This document shows positions 38,936 to 47,103 of a stretch of DNA of 64,000 nucleotides, piece after piece. Every line of letters begins with the position of its first letter. Within the stretch, counting starts at the first letter, position 1. This DNA is from Phycisphaerae bacterium (GTDB taxonomy: Bacteria; Planctomycetota; Phycisphaerae; Phycisphaerales; SM1A02). A program made the translations under genes and the position numbers. The notes under the pieces were generated by a model. That model was not told where the DNA came from. It ran no database searches and was given only the letters and a program-made list of their open reading frames with translations. Location of the stretch: the NCBI GenBank assembly GCA_016873275.1, contig VGXO01000008.1, forward strand, positions 1-64,000, read 5' to 3'.

Positions 38936-38941
38936 TAGGGT
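38936..38941 (+). promoter_or_regulatory. -10 box of small-protein pair (leaderless)
   Basis: TAGGGT, 6 nt before the ATG at 38948. Just upstream (38851-38886) is an 11-bp tandem repeat CCCCGGACGAC, about three copies. Confidence 0.5.
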
Positions 38942-38947
38942 GCGGAG

Positions 38948-39181
38948 ATGCACCGCTTCGACCGGCTTGATGAGCATCTTCGGCAGCGTCCGTTCCTCCC
39001 GGTGCGGATCCATGGATCCTCGGGGGCGACGTGGATCGTGGCGACCCCGGAGTGCTTGACCTGCGACAAGGTGAACTCCATGACTCTTCTGCTCTTCCGG
39101 GACGACCGCGACGTCTGGATCGACTGCACGATCCGCGGATCGCAGATCGTCGCCATCGAGAGTCCGTCGCGGCTGCACTGA
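38948..39181 (+). CDS. Small conserved planctomycete-type protein, copy 1
   Basis: A 77-residue protein. The pattern LRQRPFLPVRIHGSSGATWIVATPEC followed by two short strands and IRGSQIVAIE matches a family of 70-95-residue proteins that I associate with planctomycete genomes (RPF.PF.I.L.DG....V.HP). No function is known to me. It heads a pair with the paralogue 35 bp downstream. Confidence 0.75.
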   Translation: MHRFDRLDEHLRQRPFLPVRIHGSSGATWIVATPECLTCDKVNSMTLLLFRDDRDVWIDCTIRGSQIVAIESPSRLH

Positions 39182-39216
39182 GTCGGGAGGGCCGATCCGA
39201 CGCTGGAGCCATCGCC

Positions 39217-39498
39217 ATGACGCTCGAGGAGTTCAAGCAGATCTGCTACGCCCGACCGTTCACGACCTTCGTGATCCATCTCAGGGACGGCCGGCAGCTT
39301 CGCGTGTGCCACCAGATGGCGACCGCGATCTGCCCGGACCGCGAGCACATGCGATCGCACGCCACGCTGGAGGATCCGCCCGCGGGTCGCGAGCAGCTCA
39401 TCGAGTACCGCTTCTCCGAGATCGAGCGGATCGAGCTGCGGCCGGACCTGCCTCGCTGGGACATCGCCGAGTGGCGGTGGATGCCCTCGGCGGGGTGA
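39217..39498 (+). CDS. Small conserved planctomycete-type protein, copy 2
   Basis: A 93-residue paralogue of the preceding gene: MTLEEFKQICYARPFTTFVIHLRDGRQLRVCHQ, then an acidic insertion and IEYRFSEIERIEL as the closing strand. It shares the same core length and spacing, pointing to a tandem duplication that has diverged. Probably cotranscribed with copy 1. Confidence 0.75.
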   Translation: MTLEEFKQICYARPFTTFVIHLRDGRQLRVCHQMATAICPDREHMRSHATLEDPPAGREQLIEYRFSEIERIELRPDLPRWDIAEWRWMPSAG

Positions 39499-39528
39499 CG
39501 GTCGTCGAGCAGATCGGACCGGATCGAC

Positions 39529-40065
39529 TCAGCGATCCGTCCGCGGGGTCGGCTTGTAGAGGATGATCACCACCGCGCCGACGAGGACGCTCGCGACGAT
39601 CATCCAGCCGATCGAGGTCGTCAGCGTGCCGGTCCAGTGCAGGAATCCCGCGCTCATCGCGCCGCCGCCCGCCATGAAGCCGACCGTCGCGAGCCGCGTC
39701 AGCGGCGTGAACGGTCGGGTCCCGTCGATGATCTGCATCGAGGGGGCGAAGAGGCGGTTTCGCAGGAGCTTCTGCTCGAGCACGGGGCAGCTGCGGGCGA
39801 AGCACCACGCGGCGACGATCACGAAGATCGTGGTCGGAATCCCAGGCAGGATCGCCCCGATGATCGCGAGCGTCGTGGCGAGGATGCCGATCCCCGCGAT
39901 CGTCCAGCGACGGAGGTCCTTCGGCATCCAGCTCGTCGTCGCGGGGCAGGTCGCCGCCGTCGTCGCGCGGCTCATCGGGCAGCCGGGCGCCGAGGGGACC
40001 GCCCCGATGGGATCGGTCGCGGTGCGGGGAGCGTCGGATGGAGCCTGGGCGGTCGTCACGGGCAT
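39529..40065 (-). CDS. DUF454 (YbaN-like) membrane protein
   Basis: A 178-residue membrane protein. After about 48 disordered residues comes the DUF454 core: RRWTIAGIGILATTLAIIGAILPGIPTTIFVIVAAWCFARSCPVLEQKLLRNRLFAPSM, where LPG.PTT and CFARS.P are the family hallmarks. Three or four TM helices follow. Function of the family is not established. The leader is about 27 nt from a TACGAT box. Confidence 0.9.
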   Translation of the reverse strand: MPVTTAQAPSDAPRTATDPIGAVPSAPGCPMSRATTAATCPATTSWMPKDLRRWTIAGIGILATTLAIIGAILPGIPTTIFVIVAAWCFARSCPVLEQKLLRNRLFAPSMQIIDGTRPFTPLTRLATVGFMAGGGAMSAGFLHWTGTLTTSIGWMIVASVLVGAVVIILYKPTPRTDR

Positions 40066-40098
40066 CGTTCGAGGGACGCGGTCGTTCGCGAGGTCGGG

Positions 40099-40104
40099 AT
40101 CGTA
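40099..40104 (-). promoter_or_regulatory. -10 box of DUF454 gene
   Basis: TACGAT on the minus strand; start codon ATG at 40065. Confidence 0.4.
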
Positions 40105-40179
40105 GCGGTCTCGGAGGCCCGCGAGGCGACCGCACGAAGGTGCCCCCTCTTGATTCGATGGGGCTTGGCGGAAGTTCGG

Positions 40180-40539
40180 TCATGCCTCCGGATGGGATGC
40201 AATCTCGATGGTTCGGGGACCGAGTCCGCGGCTCTCGGCGGAATCCGCGGCGGAAGCGGAGGAGCGCAAGCCCGGAGGTCGCCATCGCGAGCAGGAGCGT
40301 CGCCCCGACGAGGGGCAGCAGCACCGGGAGGTCGGCGCCCCGCAGCACGACGGACCGCTGGATGCCCTCGGCGGGCTGACTCGCCTCTCCCCGGGCAGCG
40401 CCTCGATCGGCACCTCGACCCGCCATGCGGCCGCACGCGGACTCGAAGGGCCTCGGACGGGACGAGGAGTCCTGCGTGCGCGGTCTGTCGTCCCCTGCCT
40501 GCGATCCTCGACCTGCGAAGTCTCGGTGGCGGCGGTCAC
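40180..40539 (-). pseudogene. Small membrane-protein gene, apparently frame-disrupted
   Basis: A GTG at 40539 overlaps the nitroreductase stop (GTGA), as at genuine junctions here, and opens VTAATETSQVEDRRQGTTDRA... In that frame the product becomes unlike protein after about residue 50, whereas the neighbouring frame from about 40400 reads PAEGIQRSVVLRGADLPVLLPLVGATLLLAMATSG, a clear TM helix with strong third-position GC, for about 35 codons before degrading. The simplest reading is one small single-TM protein with a frameshift near 40390-40400 (mutation or sequencing error). The remainder of 40066-40535 holds nothing else I recognise. Confidence 0.4.
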
Positions 40540-41246
40540 CGGGGCGTCTCGGTCTCGCGAGCGCCCGGTTCGTCCGCCTTCGGTCGATCGAAGACGAGGA
40601 CCTCGTCGAGACTCTTCCTTGCGATCACGGGGACCCTCGCGTCGGAGGAGGGGTAGCCGACCGGCAGCAGGAGGAACGCCCGCTCGTGCTCGGGGCGGCG
40701 GAGCAGCCTCTGCAGGAACGCCATGGGGCTCGGGGTGTGGGTGAGGGTGGCGAGCCCGGCGTGATGGATCGCCGCGATGAGGAAGCCCGCCGCGATGCCG
40801 ACCGACTCGTTGACGTAGTAGACGAGGTCGCTCGTGCGGTCGGGGCGGTCGTCCTTCATGCACTTGAAGAGGACGAGGAGCCACGGCGCCCGCTCGAGGA
40901 AGGGCTTCGATGGATCGGTGCCGAGCGGCGCGAGGTCGCGGAGCCACTCGGCGCTCGCCCGCTTCTCGTAGAAGAGCCGCTCCTCGGCTTCGGCAGCGAG
41001 CCGGATCTCGCGCTTGAGCGCCGGATCGGAGACCGCGACGAACCGCCACGGCTGCTTGTTCGCGCCGCTCGGAGCGCTCGCCGCCGCCGCGACGAGCGCC
41101 TGGATCGTCTCGCGGGAGACCGGGCGCTCGCTGAAGTCGCGGACCGACCGCCGCGTGCGCAGGCGGTCGCGGAACGCCGTCGCCGCGACCTCGGCGCCCT
41201 CGGGCGGCTCCCTGAACTCGAGCGGGACGAGCACCGGCCCGCTCAT
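40536..41246 (-). CDS. Nitroreductase family protein
   Basis: A 236-residue FMN-dependent oxidoreductase: RRSVRDFSERPVSRETIQALVAAAASAPSGANKQPWRFVAVSD covers the FMN-binding N-terminal motifs, and GIAAGFLIAAIHHAGLATLTHTPSPM and LLLPVGYPSSD the C-terminal ones. This subtype (about 220-240 residues with GANKQPW) includes iodotyrosine deiodinase-like enzymes. Its ATG overlaps the stop of the MFS exporter gene (ATGA), suggesting that a reduced compound and its export are linked. Confidence 0.92.
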   Translation of the reverse strand: MSGPVLVPLEFREPPEGAEVAATAFRDRLRTRRSVRDFSERPVSRETIQALVAAAASAPSGANKQPWRFVAVSDPALKREIRLAAEAEERLFYEKRASAEWLRDLAPLGTDPSKPFLERAPWLLVLFKCMKDDRPDRTSDLVYYVNESVGIAAGFLIAAIHHAGLATLTHTPSPMAFLQRLLRRPEHERAFLLLPVGYPSSDARVPVIARKSLDEVLVFDRPKADEPGARETETPR

Positions 41247-42814
41247 GCGATCGGCTCCGTCGGCGTCGACGAGGCGGAGGGTGCGGTCGCGTCGCGTCCC
41301 GGAGGCAGACCGCCCCGCATGCCCCGGGCGATCGCGAGACCGCCGAGCGCCGCGATCGCGCCCGCGAGGCTCGCGAGGGCGGTGCCTCGCGCGAAGGCGT
41401 CGCGCGAGGCGGTGGAGGCGGGCTCGTCGGGAGCGGCGGCGATGGTCGGCACCGGCGCCGAGGCATCGGTGGTGATCGACTCGACCGGGATCGGCGTCTG
41501 CGCCCGCTCCTCCGACGCCGCGCGACCCTGCGCGAGGACCGTGATCGCCGCGGCGACCGCGACCCCCGCGGTGCCGCCGAGCTGGCGGAAGGTCTGCACC
41601 AATCCGGAGACCTGTCCCCGCACGGAGTCCGGCGCCCGGCTCAGCGCGTCGGTGTTCGCGGGGCTCATGATGAACGCGATCCCCGCGCCGAGGATCGCCA
41701 TGCCGGTCGCGATCACGAGGTACTCCTGCCGCAGGAACCCGGCGCCCTGGATCACGAGACCGGTCGCGGCGGCGATCGTGCCGAGCGTCGCGACCGGCTT
41801 CACGCCGACGCGGTCGTAGCGTCGACCCGCGACGTGGACGAGGACGAGCACCGGAAGCATGAGCGGCAGCAGGCTCAGCCCGGCGCGGAAGGGAGGAAGC
41901 CCGAGCACGCGCTGGGCGTAGATCGATCCCTGCACCACGAGTCCCGCCATCGAGAACTGCGTCAATGCGATGAGCAGCGCGTTCGAGAGGAGCTGCCGGT
42001 CGGCGAAGAGGCGGAGCCGCAGCAGCGGATGCTCGACGCGGAGCTGCCGACGCACGAAGGCGGCGACGAGCACGCCCCCGGTCGCGAGCGAGAGGATCAC
42101 CGGCGCCGACGCGGCGCGGGACGCGCCGCTCGCATCGACCGCGCCGAGCTCCTGGATCCCCCAGACCAGCAGGGGAAGCCCCGAGACGAGGAGCACCGCG
42201 CCGGGCCAATCGATCGCGCGGTCCTCGCCCCGGGGACTGCGGGCGCCCGCGATCGCGAGCAGGGCGAGCGTCGCCGCGGCGACGGGGAGGTTGATCCAGA
42301 AGACCCACGGCCAGCCAAGCGTCTGCGTGACGAGCCCTCCGATCGCCGGACCGAGCGTCATGAAGAGCATCGGGATGCCGACGTAGACCGCCATCGCCTT
42401 GCCTCGCTCCCCGGGGGCGAAGTGCTCGATGACGAGCGACGCCGAGGCGGGCTGCATGAGGCAGGCGGCGAGACCCTGCGCGACCCGACCGGCGATCAGG
42501 ACGGCGCCGCTCGTCGCGAGGCCGCAGAGGGCGCTCGCGAGCGCGAAGAGGACGACGCCGACCGCGAACGCGCGGACCTTGCCGAGCAGGTCGCCGAGGC
42601 GACCTCCGATCGCCATCGCCGCGGCGAGCGCGAGGAGGTAGGCGTTCACGACCCAGTTGAGCCCGGACTCGTCGAGCCCAAGGCTCGCTCCGATCTCCGG
42701 CAGCGAGACGCCCACCACCGTGATGTCGACGAAGATCATCGACAGGCTGCCGGTCATCGCGACGAGGACGAGACCGCGGCGCGGGGATCGGTCGGTGGGG
42801 GCGGCGGAGGTCAT
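41243..42814 (-). CDS. DHA2-type (EmrB/QacA) MFS transporter
   Basis: A protein of 523 residues with 14 predicted TM helices. MTGSLSMIFVDITVVGVSLPEIGASLG, then NWVVNAYLLALAAAMAIGGRLGDLLGKVRAF (motif A) and GRVAQGLAACLMQPASASLV are typical of drug-proton antiporters of this subfamily. A 40-residue insertion with Pro/Ala/Thr content (ERAQTPIPVESITTDA) precedes the last TM helix. The nitroreductase gene is overlapped by ATGA. Confidence 0.93.
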   Translation of the reverse strand: MTSAAPTDRSPRRGLVLVAMTGSLSMIFVDITVVGVSLPEIGASLGLDESGLNWVVNAYLLALAAAMAIGGRLGDLLGKVRAFAVGVVLFALASALCGLATSGAVLIAGRVAQGLAACLMQPASASLVIEHFAPGERGKAMAVYVGIPMLFMTLGPAIGGLVTQTLGWPWVFWINLPVAAATLALLAIAGARSPRGEDRAIDWPGAVLLVSGLPLLVWGIQELGAVDASGASRAASAPVILSLATGGVLVAAFVRRQLRVEHPLLRLRLFADRQLLSNALLIALTQFSMAGLVVQGSIYAQRVLGLPPFRAGLSLLPLMLPVLVLVHVAGRRYDRVGVKPVATLGTIAAATGLVIQGAGFLRQEYLVIATGMAILGAGIAFIMSPANTDALSRAPDSVRGQVSGLVQTFRQLGGTAGVAVAAAITVLAQGRAASEERAQTPIPVESITTDASAPVPTIAAAPDEPASTASRDAFARGTALASLAGAIAALGGLAIARGMRGGLPPGRDATAPSASSTPTEPIA

Positions 42815-42830
42815 GGGCGTCGAGTCGCGA

Positions 42831-42836
42831 AGGGTA
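42831..42836 (-). promoter_or_regulatory. -10 box of MFS-nitroreductase operon
   Basis: TACCCT on the minus strand, 16 nt before the ATG at 42814; short leader of about 9 nt. Confidence 0.4.
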
Positions 42837-42879
42837 GACGAACGGGGGATTGGGACGGTGACCTCCCGAGTCCGCAGGT

Positions 42880-43000
42880 CCCCTCCGCCTCGCTGCGCTC
42901 GGCACCTCCCCCGCGTCGCTTCGCTCCGCCGGGGAGGATTCCCTCCGCCTCGCTGCGCTCGGCACCTTCCCCGCGTCGCTGCGCTCCGCCGGGGAGGAGT
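42880..43000. repeat. Double-hairpin repeat, two 60-bp units
   Basis: Units start at 42882 and 42942, each CCTCCGCCTCGCTGCGCTCGG followed by CACCTCCCCCGCGTCGC(T)...CGCTCCGCCGGGGAGGA. Read on the minus strand this is the same CTCC-hairpin-GGGGAGGTG-hairpin-CGGAGGG architecture as at 18.6-19.4 kb with different stems. Confidence 0.85.
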
Positions 43001-43005
43001 TGCGC

Positions 43006-43405
43006 CGTTCGCGCGACTGGGCCCGTCGTGGCTCGAATTCGCGCTCAACCGTCGCGAGGTTCATTCGCGCGTTGGACGAAACTCCTCCTCGCGACGAAGT
43101 CGCGGGGAGGTGGCTCGCGAGCGCAGCGAGCGAGACGGAGGGGCCGTCGGGAGTCGGGAGGTGTCCATCGCGCGTTCGAACGAATCTGGATCGGGGCGTT
43201 CGCGCGACTGAGCCCGTCGTGGCTCGAATTCGCGCTCAACCGTCGCGAGGTTCATTCGCGCGTTGGACGAAACTCCTCCTCGCGACGAAGTCGCGGGGAG
43301 GTGGCTCGCGAGCGCAGCGAGCGAGACGGAGGGGCCGTCGGGAGTCGGGAGGTGTCCATCGCGCGTTCGAACGAATCCAGATCGGGGCGTTCGCGCGAGT
43401 GAGCT
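43006..43405. repeat. 191-bp direct repeat, two full copies and a third start
   Basis: Copies start at 43006, 43197 and (truncated) 43388. Each contains CGTTCGCGCGACT, CTCGAATTCGCGCTCAACC, a hairpin CTCCTCGCGAC-GAA-GTCGCGGGGAG, then GGGGAGGTGGCTCGCGAGCGCAGCGAGCGAGACGGAGGGG split over two hairpins. Copies differ at only a few positions. No gene lies in the 43001-43703 island. Confidence 0.92.
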
Positions 43406-43444
43406 CGGCGTGGTTTGGGTTCGCGGAGGTCGCCTCCCGAGGTT

Positions 43445-43572
43445 GGACGACCCCTCCGCCTCGCTGCGCTCGGCACCTCCCCCGCGTCGCTGCGCTCCGC
43501 CGGGAAGGATTCCCTCCGCCTCGCTGCGCTCGGCACCTTCCCCGCGTCGCTGCGCTCCGCCGGGGAGGAGTG
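43445..43572. repeat. Double-hairpin repeat, two 60-bp units
   Basis: Same units as at 42880-43000, starting at 43453 and 43513, in the same orientation. The two pairs bracket the 191-bp repeats, so the whole island is nested. From 43573 to 43703 I see nothing recognisable. Confidence 0.85.
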
Positions 43573-43703
43573 TCGCCGTTCGCGCGATCTGACCGCGGCG
43601 TTCGTCCGGACTCGGAAGGTGTTCGTCGCGAGGCGCAGACCCAAGGCACGGGCTGTCCTCGCAAGACGCCCGTCACGTCATCGGACGACTCGCGCCCCGC
43701 GCC

Positions 43704-44645
43704 TCAACCGTGCTTCGGCTCCAGCTGATCCTTCAAGAACTTCCTCGTCCCCGCGAGGTTCATCTCGAGGAAGGCACGACCGAGGAACGCGCTCCGCATC
43801 GCCTCGGGCACTCGCGCCGCGTCCGCCTGCGGATGAAGCCACGCGCGGTAGCGCTCGACCGCCTCGCGGTCCTCGCAGGCGCGGGCGGTCTCGAGCAGGA
43901 ACGCCGCCTCGTCGGCGACCCGACGGCGTACCGCGGCGAGGAACTCGTGCGGGGCGTCGACGCGCCCGCCGTGGGTGAGCCACAGGCGATCGGATCGTTC
44001 GTCGAGGAGCCGCGCGAGCGAGGCATCCCACGCGGAGGGATCGAAGTCGGTCGCCGGGGTCGGCACCGAGATGAACCGCGAGCCGGGCACGATCATCGCC
44101 GCGACGTCGCCGGTGAAGCACTCGCGACCGCCGGCGTGCTCGAGCATCCATGCGTGATGGTGCCGAGCGTGCCCCGGCGTCTCGATCGCGCGGAGGATGG
44201 CGTCACCGACGCGGACCGCCGCGCCGTCCTCGATCGCGTCGATCCGGTCGGCCGGGCCGGGGATCGGCTCGCCGTAGAAGCGGTCGAATCGGTCGCCGTG
44301 CACGCGACGCGAGCTCGCGACGAGCTTCGCAGGATCGACGAGATGCCGCACGCCCCGCGGATGGACGAGGATCCGCGCGCCGCGCGACGCGAAGCCGCCC
44401 GCCGCGCCCGCGTGGTCGAGGTGGATGTGGGTAAGCAGCACCGCCTCGATCGACGCCGGATCGATCCCGCGCCGAGCGAGCTCCGACTCGAGCCGCGGTC
44501 GGCACGCCTCGGGCCCGCACTCGACGAGCACGCGGCGGACCCCGCCCGCCGCGGACTCGTCCGGCACCTCGACGAGGAACGCGAGGGCGGCGCCAGGGAG
44601 CGAGAGGTAGTCGAGGTCGATGGGCGTGATCGTCGTTCCTCGCAT
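43704..44645 (-). CDS. Metallo-beta-lactamase fold hydrolase
   Basis: A 313-residue hydrolase with the metal-binding signature LLTHIHLDHAGAAGGFASRGARI (HxHxDH) near residue 75, ETPGHARHHHAWML for the third histidine, and FTGDVAAMIVPGSRF for the bridging aspartate, ending with a LWLTHGG histidine. Relatives include glyoxalase II and quorum-quenching lactonases; sequence alone does not decide. The last 60 residues are an added helical segment. A leaderless-type promoter gives the start. Confidence 0.92.
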   Translation of the reverse strand: MRGTTITPIDLDYLSLPGAALAFLVEVPDESAAGGVRRVLVECGPEACRPRLESELARRGIDPASIEAVLLTHIHLDHAGAAGGFASRGARILVHPRGVRHLVDPAKLVASSRRVHGDRFDRFYGEPIPGPADRIDAIEDGAAVRVGDAILRAIETPGHARHHHAWMLEHAGGRECFTGDVAAMIVPGSRFISVPTPATDFDPSAWDASLARLLDERSDRLWLTHGGRVDAPHEFLAAVRRRVADEAAFLLETARACEDREAVERYRAWLHPQADAARVPEAMRSAFLGRAFLEMNLAGTRKFLKDQLEPKHG

Positions 44646-44652
44646 GCGTCGG

Positions 44653-44658
44653 AGCGTA
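44653..44658 (-). promoter_or_regulatory. -10 box of MBL-fold gene (leaderless)
   Basis: TACGCT on the minus strand, 7 nt before the ATG at 44645. Confidence 0.55.
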
Positions 44659-44719
44659 GCGGAGGGGGTCGGAGTGACGCGGGCGCTCCGTTCGGCGCGC
44701 GCCTTCCGAGTCTGCACGT

Positions 44720-44782
44720 CCCCTCCGCCTCGCTGCGCCCGGCACCTCCCCCGCGTCGCTTCGCTCCGCCGGGGAGGAGTTG
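44720..44782. repeat. Double-hairpin repeat, single unit
   Basis: CCCTCCGCCTCGCTGCGCCCGG and CACCTCCCCCGCGTCGCTTCGCTCCGCCGGGGAGGAG, one unit of the 42880 type, between the MBL gene and the stop of the next gene. Confidence 0.85.
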
Positions 44783-44792
44783 CCACGAGGCG

Positions 44793-45776
44793 CTACCGCT
44801 GCATCATCCGCGCCATCGTTGCAAGCGCGGTCGAGTGAGGCGTGTGCAGCATCGCGCCGCCAGCATGCCACGCATCGAGCATGCGTCGAGCGGCGCGGAG
44901 ACCCAGCCTCGCCCGCCATCGACCGCGACGGCTGGTGCGATGCCGCGCCTCGAAGGTGGCGAGGTCGAGGCGGCGGGATAGGACCGCCAGGTTCGCGGCA
45001 GTCGGGCGCGGTCCGAGCACGACCATCGCCTCTCGCGTGGATCGCAGCGGCCGCAACCTGAAGTGCTGCGGGTCGCGGCGATAGGCGAACGTGCCGTAGG
45101 TCTCGAACTCGCTGAAGCCGCTCGGCATGAGGTCGCCGTCGTCGATCGCCGCAAGCACGCGAAGCGGCCAAGGCTCGCTCCCGATCCGAAGCGCGTCGAG
45201 CAGCGCCGCCGCGAGATCGCGACGCATCAGGAGATGCTCGTGGATGAAGGAGCAGGGGACGAGCGGTCCAGCGCCGAGCAGCCGCGCGATCGTCCGGAAG
45301 TAGGGCGGGTGACGGGCCGCCCGCGGCGCAAGCAGCGGTCGCGGCGGCGAGTCGTCCGAGAGGAGCCGCAGCGGGCGAAGCGGCAGCGTGTCGCCATCCC
45401 AGACGAGCCGCCAGTCGGCGCCCGGCGCTGCGGCGGCGGCGAGCTTGAGGAACTGCTGCAGGTACCAGCCAGCACGACGCGGGTCGGCGCCTCGGGCGGC
45501 GAGGTGATCCTCGATCGCCGCGCGATCGGCGCCGATCGCGATCTCCCGTTCGTCGCGGATCGAGACGTCGTGTGCGCTCCGAAGCGCCGACCGCAGCGCC
45601 TCCGCCGCGTCCGGGGCCGCGAGCACGTCGATGCGTGCGACCCCGGTGAACGCCCGGAGCCCCTCGATCGCCGCGAGCGCGACGCCGACCGGACCTGGAC
45701 CGACGCAGACGATCGCGTCGATCGTCGCCGGCTCGACCGGTCGCGCTGCCCCGCCCTCGTCAGGCACCTCAGGCAC
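44793..45776 (-). CDS. DUF6492-like putative glycosyltransferase
   Basis: A protein of 327 residues. IDAIVCVGPGPVGVALAAIEGL and WYLQQFLKLAAA, LVWDGDTLPLRPLRLL (a DxD-type metal motif), HPPYFRTIARLLGAGPLVPCSFIHEHLLMRR and GFSEFETYGTFAYRR match the DUF6492 glycosyltransferase-like family as I remember it. It starts at a GTG overlapping the O-antigen-ligase gene by 8 nt, so it is the last gene of a three-gene surface-glycan operon. Confidence 0.75.
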   Translation of the reverse strand: MPEVPDEGGAARPVEPATIDAIVCVGPGPVGVALAAIEGLRAFTGVARIDVLAAPDAAEALRSALRSAHDVSIRDEREIAIGADRAAIEDHLAARGADPRRAGWYLQQFLKLAAAAAPGADWRLVWDGDTLPLRPLRLLSDDSPPRPLLAPRAARHPPYFRTIARLLGAGPLVPCSFIHEHLLMRRDLAAALLDALRIGSEPWPLRVLAAIDDGDLMPSGFSEFETYGTFAYRRDPQHFRLRPLRSTREAMVVLGPRPTAANLAVLSRRLDLATFEARHRTSRRGRWRARLGLRAARRMLDAWHAGGAMLHTPHSTALATMARMMQR

Positions 45777-47103
45777 GGTCTGGCTCCCGCGCCGCCCGCG
45801 AGAGGGCGATCGCGAGGGCGATGATCGCGCCGGGTGCCTTCGCCTCGACGATGCCGACGAGGCTCGAGAGGAGGACCGCCGCGTAGACCGCGAGCATCGC
45901 CGCGAGCGCCGCGTCGCTCGCCGACCGCCGCCAGAGCCGCGCCGCGAGCGCCCAGATCGCGGTCGTCGCGAGCGCCAGCTGCGGCAGGCCGCCCTCGATC
46001 CAGGCGCGGAGCTGGAGGTTGTGCGGATGGCGGTTCGACGCTGCCCGCGCCGCGAACTCCTCCGATCCGGGATGCGCCTCGCGCTCGTCGTCGAGCCACT
46101 TCGCGAGCCGCGGCGGGAACGAGCCGCGTCCCGAGCCGACGAGCGCGGTCCGGAGGTCGCCGCGGATCAGGTCGATCGACGCCCACCAGAGCCCGACCCG
46201 ATCGCTTCCGAGCGAGAGGACCGCCTCGCGCGAGGAGTCCTCGGGCGACGTGACCGCCGCGGCGGCGCCGAGGGGTCCATCGGGACCGAGGAGGAGCGAG
46301 ACGGCACGGATGGGATCTCGCGCGAAGCGCTCGAGCGAGGTGGGCGCGAGGGAGGACGCCGCGAGGATCGCCCCCGCGAGGAGCGCCGCGCCGACCATCG
46401 CCTGCCTCGCGCGACCTGCCCGCCGCGGTCGGAGCGCCAGCATCGCGGCTCCCGCGAGGAGGTTCCCAAGGACCGACCGAAGCCCGCTCAGGACGATCGC
46501 GATCGTCGCGAGGATCGGAAGGGGCAGGAGGCGCCAGCGGCGGCGGTCCTTCATCGCCACGATCGCCGCGAGCGGCACGACCGCGGCGATCTGGAGGTAC
46601 CACCCCATCGAGCGGAACGCGGTGAGCCCCTCCATCTCGCCGTAGGTCCGGATCGAGCCGCCCGAGGCGAGCGGCAGCATCGCGTGCACGAGCACCGCGG
46701 CGAGCTGCACCGCCGAGCCGGCGGCGAGCGCGCCGAGCAGCGCCCACGGCCGCGCGGCGACCGGGAAGAGGAGGAGCGGCGTCAGGATCGCCCGCTCGGG
46801 ACGAAGCTGCCGCGCGAGGTCCACCTCCGGCGGCGCCCAGAGGAGCGTCAGCAGGCTCCAGAGCCACCACGCGAGGAACGCGAGCCAGATCGGATCACGA
46901 AGCGCCGGGACGAGGCAGCGCCAGATCCGCGGCAGGCGCAGCACCCAGACGGCGAGGAGCCCGCCCCACGCGATCGCCTCGGGCGTGTTCGCGATCGCCT
47001 CGAGGAAGCACCACGCCATCGCCGCGGCGACGTGCAGCGCATGCCCGCGGGGATCATCCCGCTCGGCTCGTTCCAGCAGGCTCCGCGCGTCGTTCGGGAC
47101 CAT
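45769..47103 (-). CDS. O-antigen ligase/Wzy-like membrane protein
   Basis: A polytopic membrane protein of 444 residues. The key segment is the periplasmic loop ASNRHPHNLQLRAWIEGGLPQLALA, where HPHN and the following E-G are the signature of WaaL/Wzy-C ligases that transfer polysaccharide from a lipid carrier. About 10-12 TM helices. The upstream glycosyltransferase gene overlaps it by 50 nt, and the downstream one by 8 nt. WaaL versus Wzy cannot be separated by eye. Confidence 0.88.
   Translation of the reverse strand: MVPNDARSLLERAERDDPRGHALHVAAAMAWCFLEAIANTPEAIAWGGLLAVWVLRLPRIWRCLVPALRDPIWLAFLAWWLWSLLTLLWAPPEVDLARQLRPERAILTPLLLFPVAARPWALLGALAAGSAVQLAAVLVHAMLPLASGGSIRTYGEMEGLTAFRSMGWYLQIAAVVPLAAIVAMKDRRRWRLLPLPILATIAIVLSGLRSVLGNLLAGAAMLALRPRRAGRARQAMVGAALLAGAILAASSLAPTSLERFARDPIRAVSLLLGPDGPLGAAAAVTSPEDSSREAVLSLGSDRVGLWWASIDLIRGDLRTALVGSGRGSFPPRLAKWLDDEREAHPGSEEFAARAASNRHPHNLQLRAWIEGGLPQLALATTAIWALAARLWRRSASDAALAAMLAVYAAVLLSSLVGIVEAKAPGAIIALAIALSRAAREPDRA

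Noticed and set aside
42880-43572. Insertion sequence or integron attC array
   Set aside because: No transposase or integrase frame and no terminal inverted repeats around a coding unit; palindromes lack attC core sites.
43000-43728. Open frame of 242 codons through the repeat island
   Set aside because: It is composed of the repeats themselves and would encode duplicated Arg/Ser-rich sequence.
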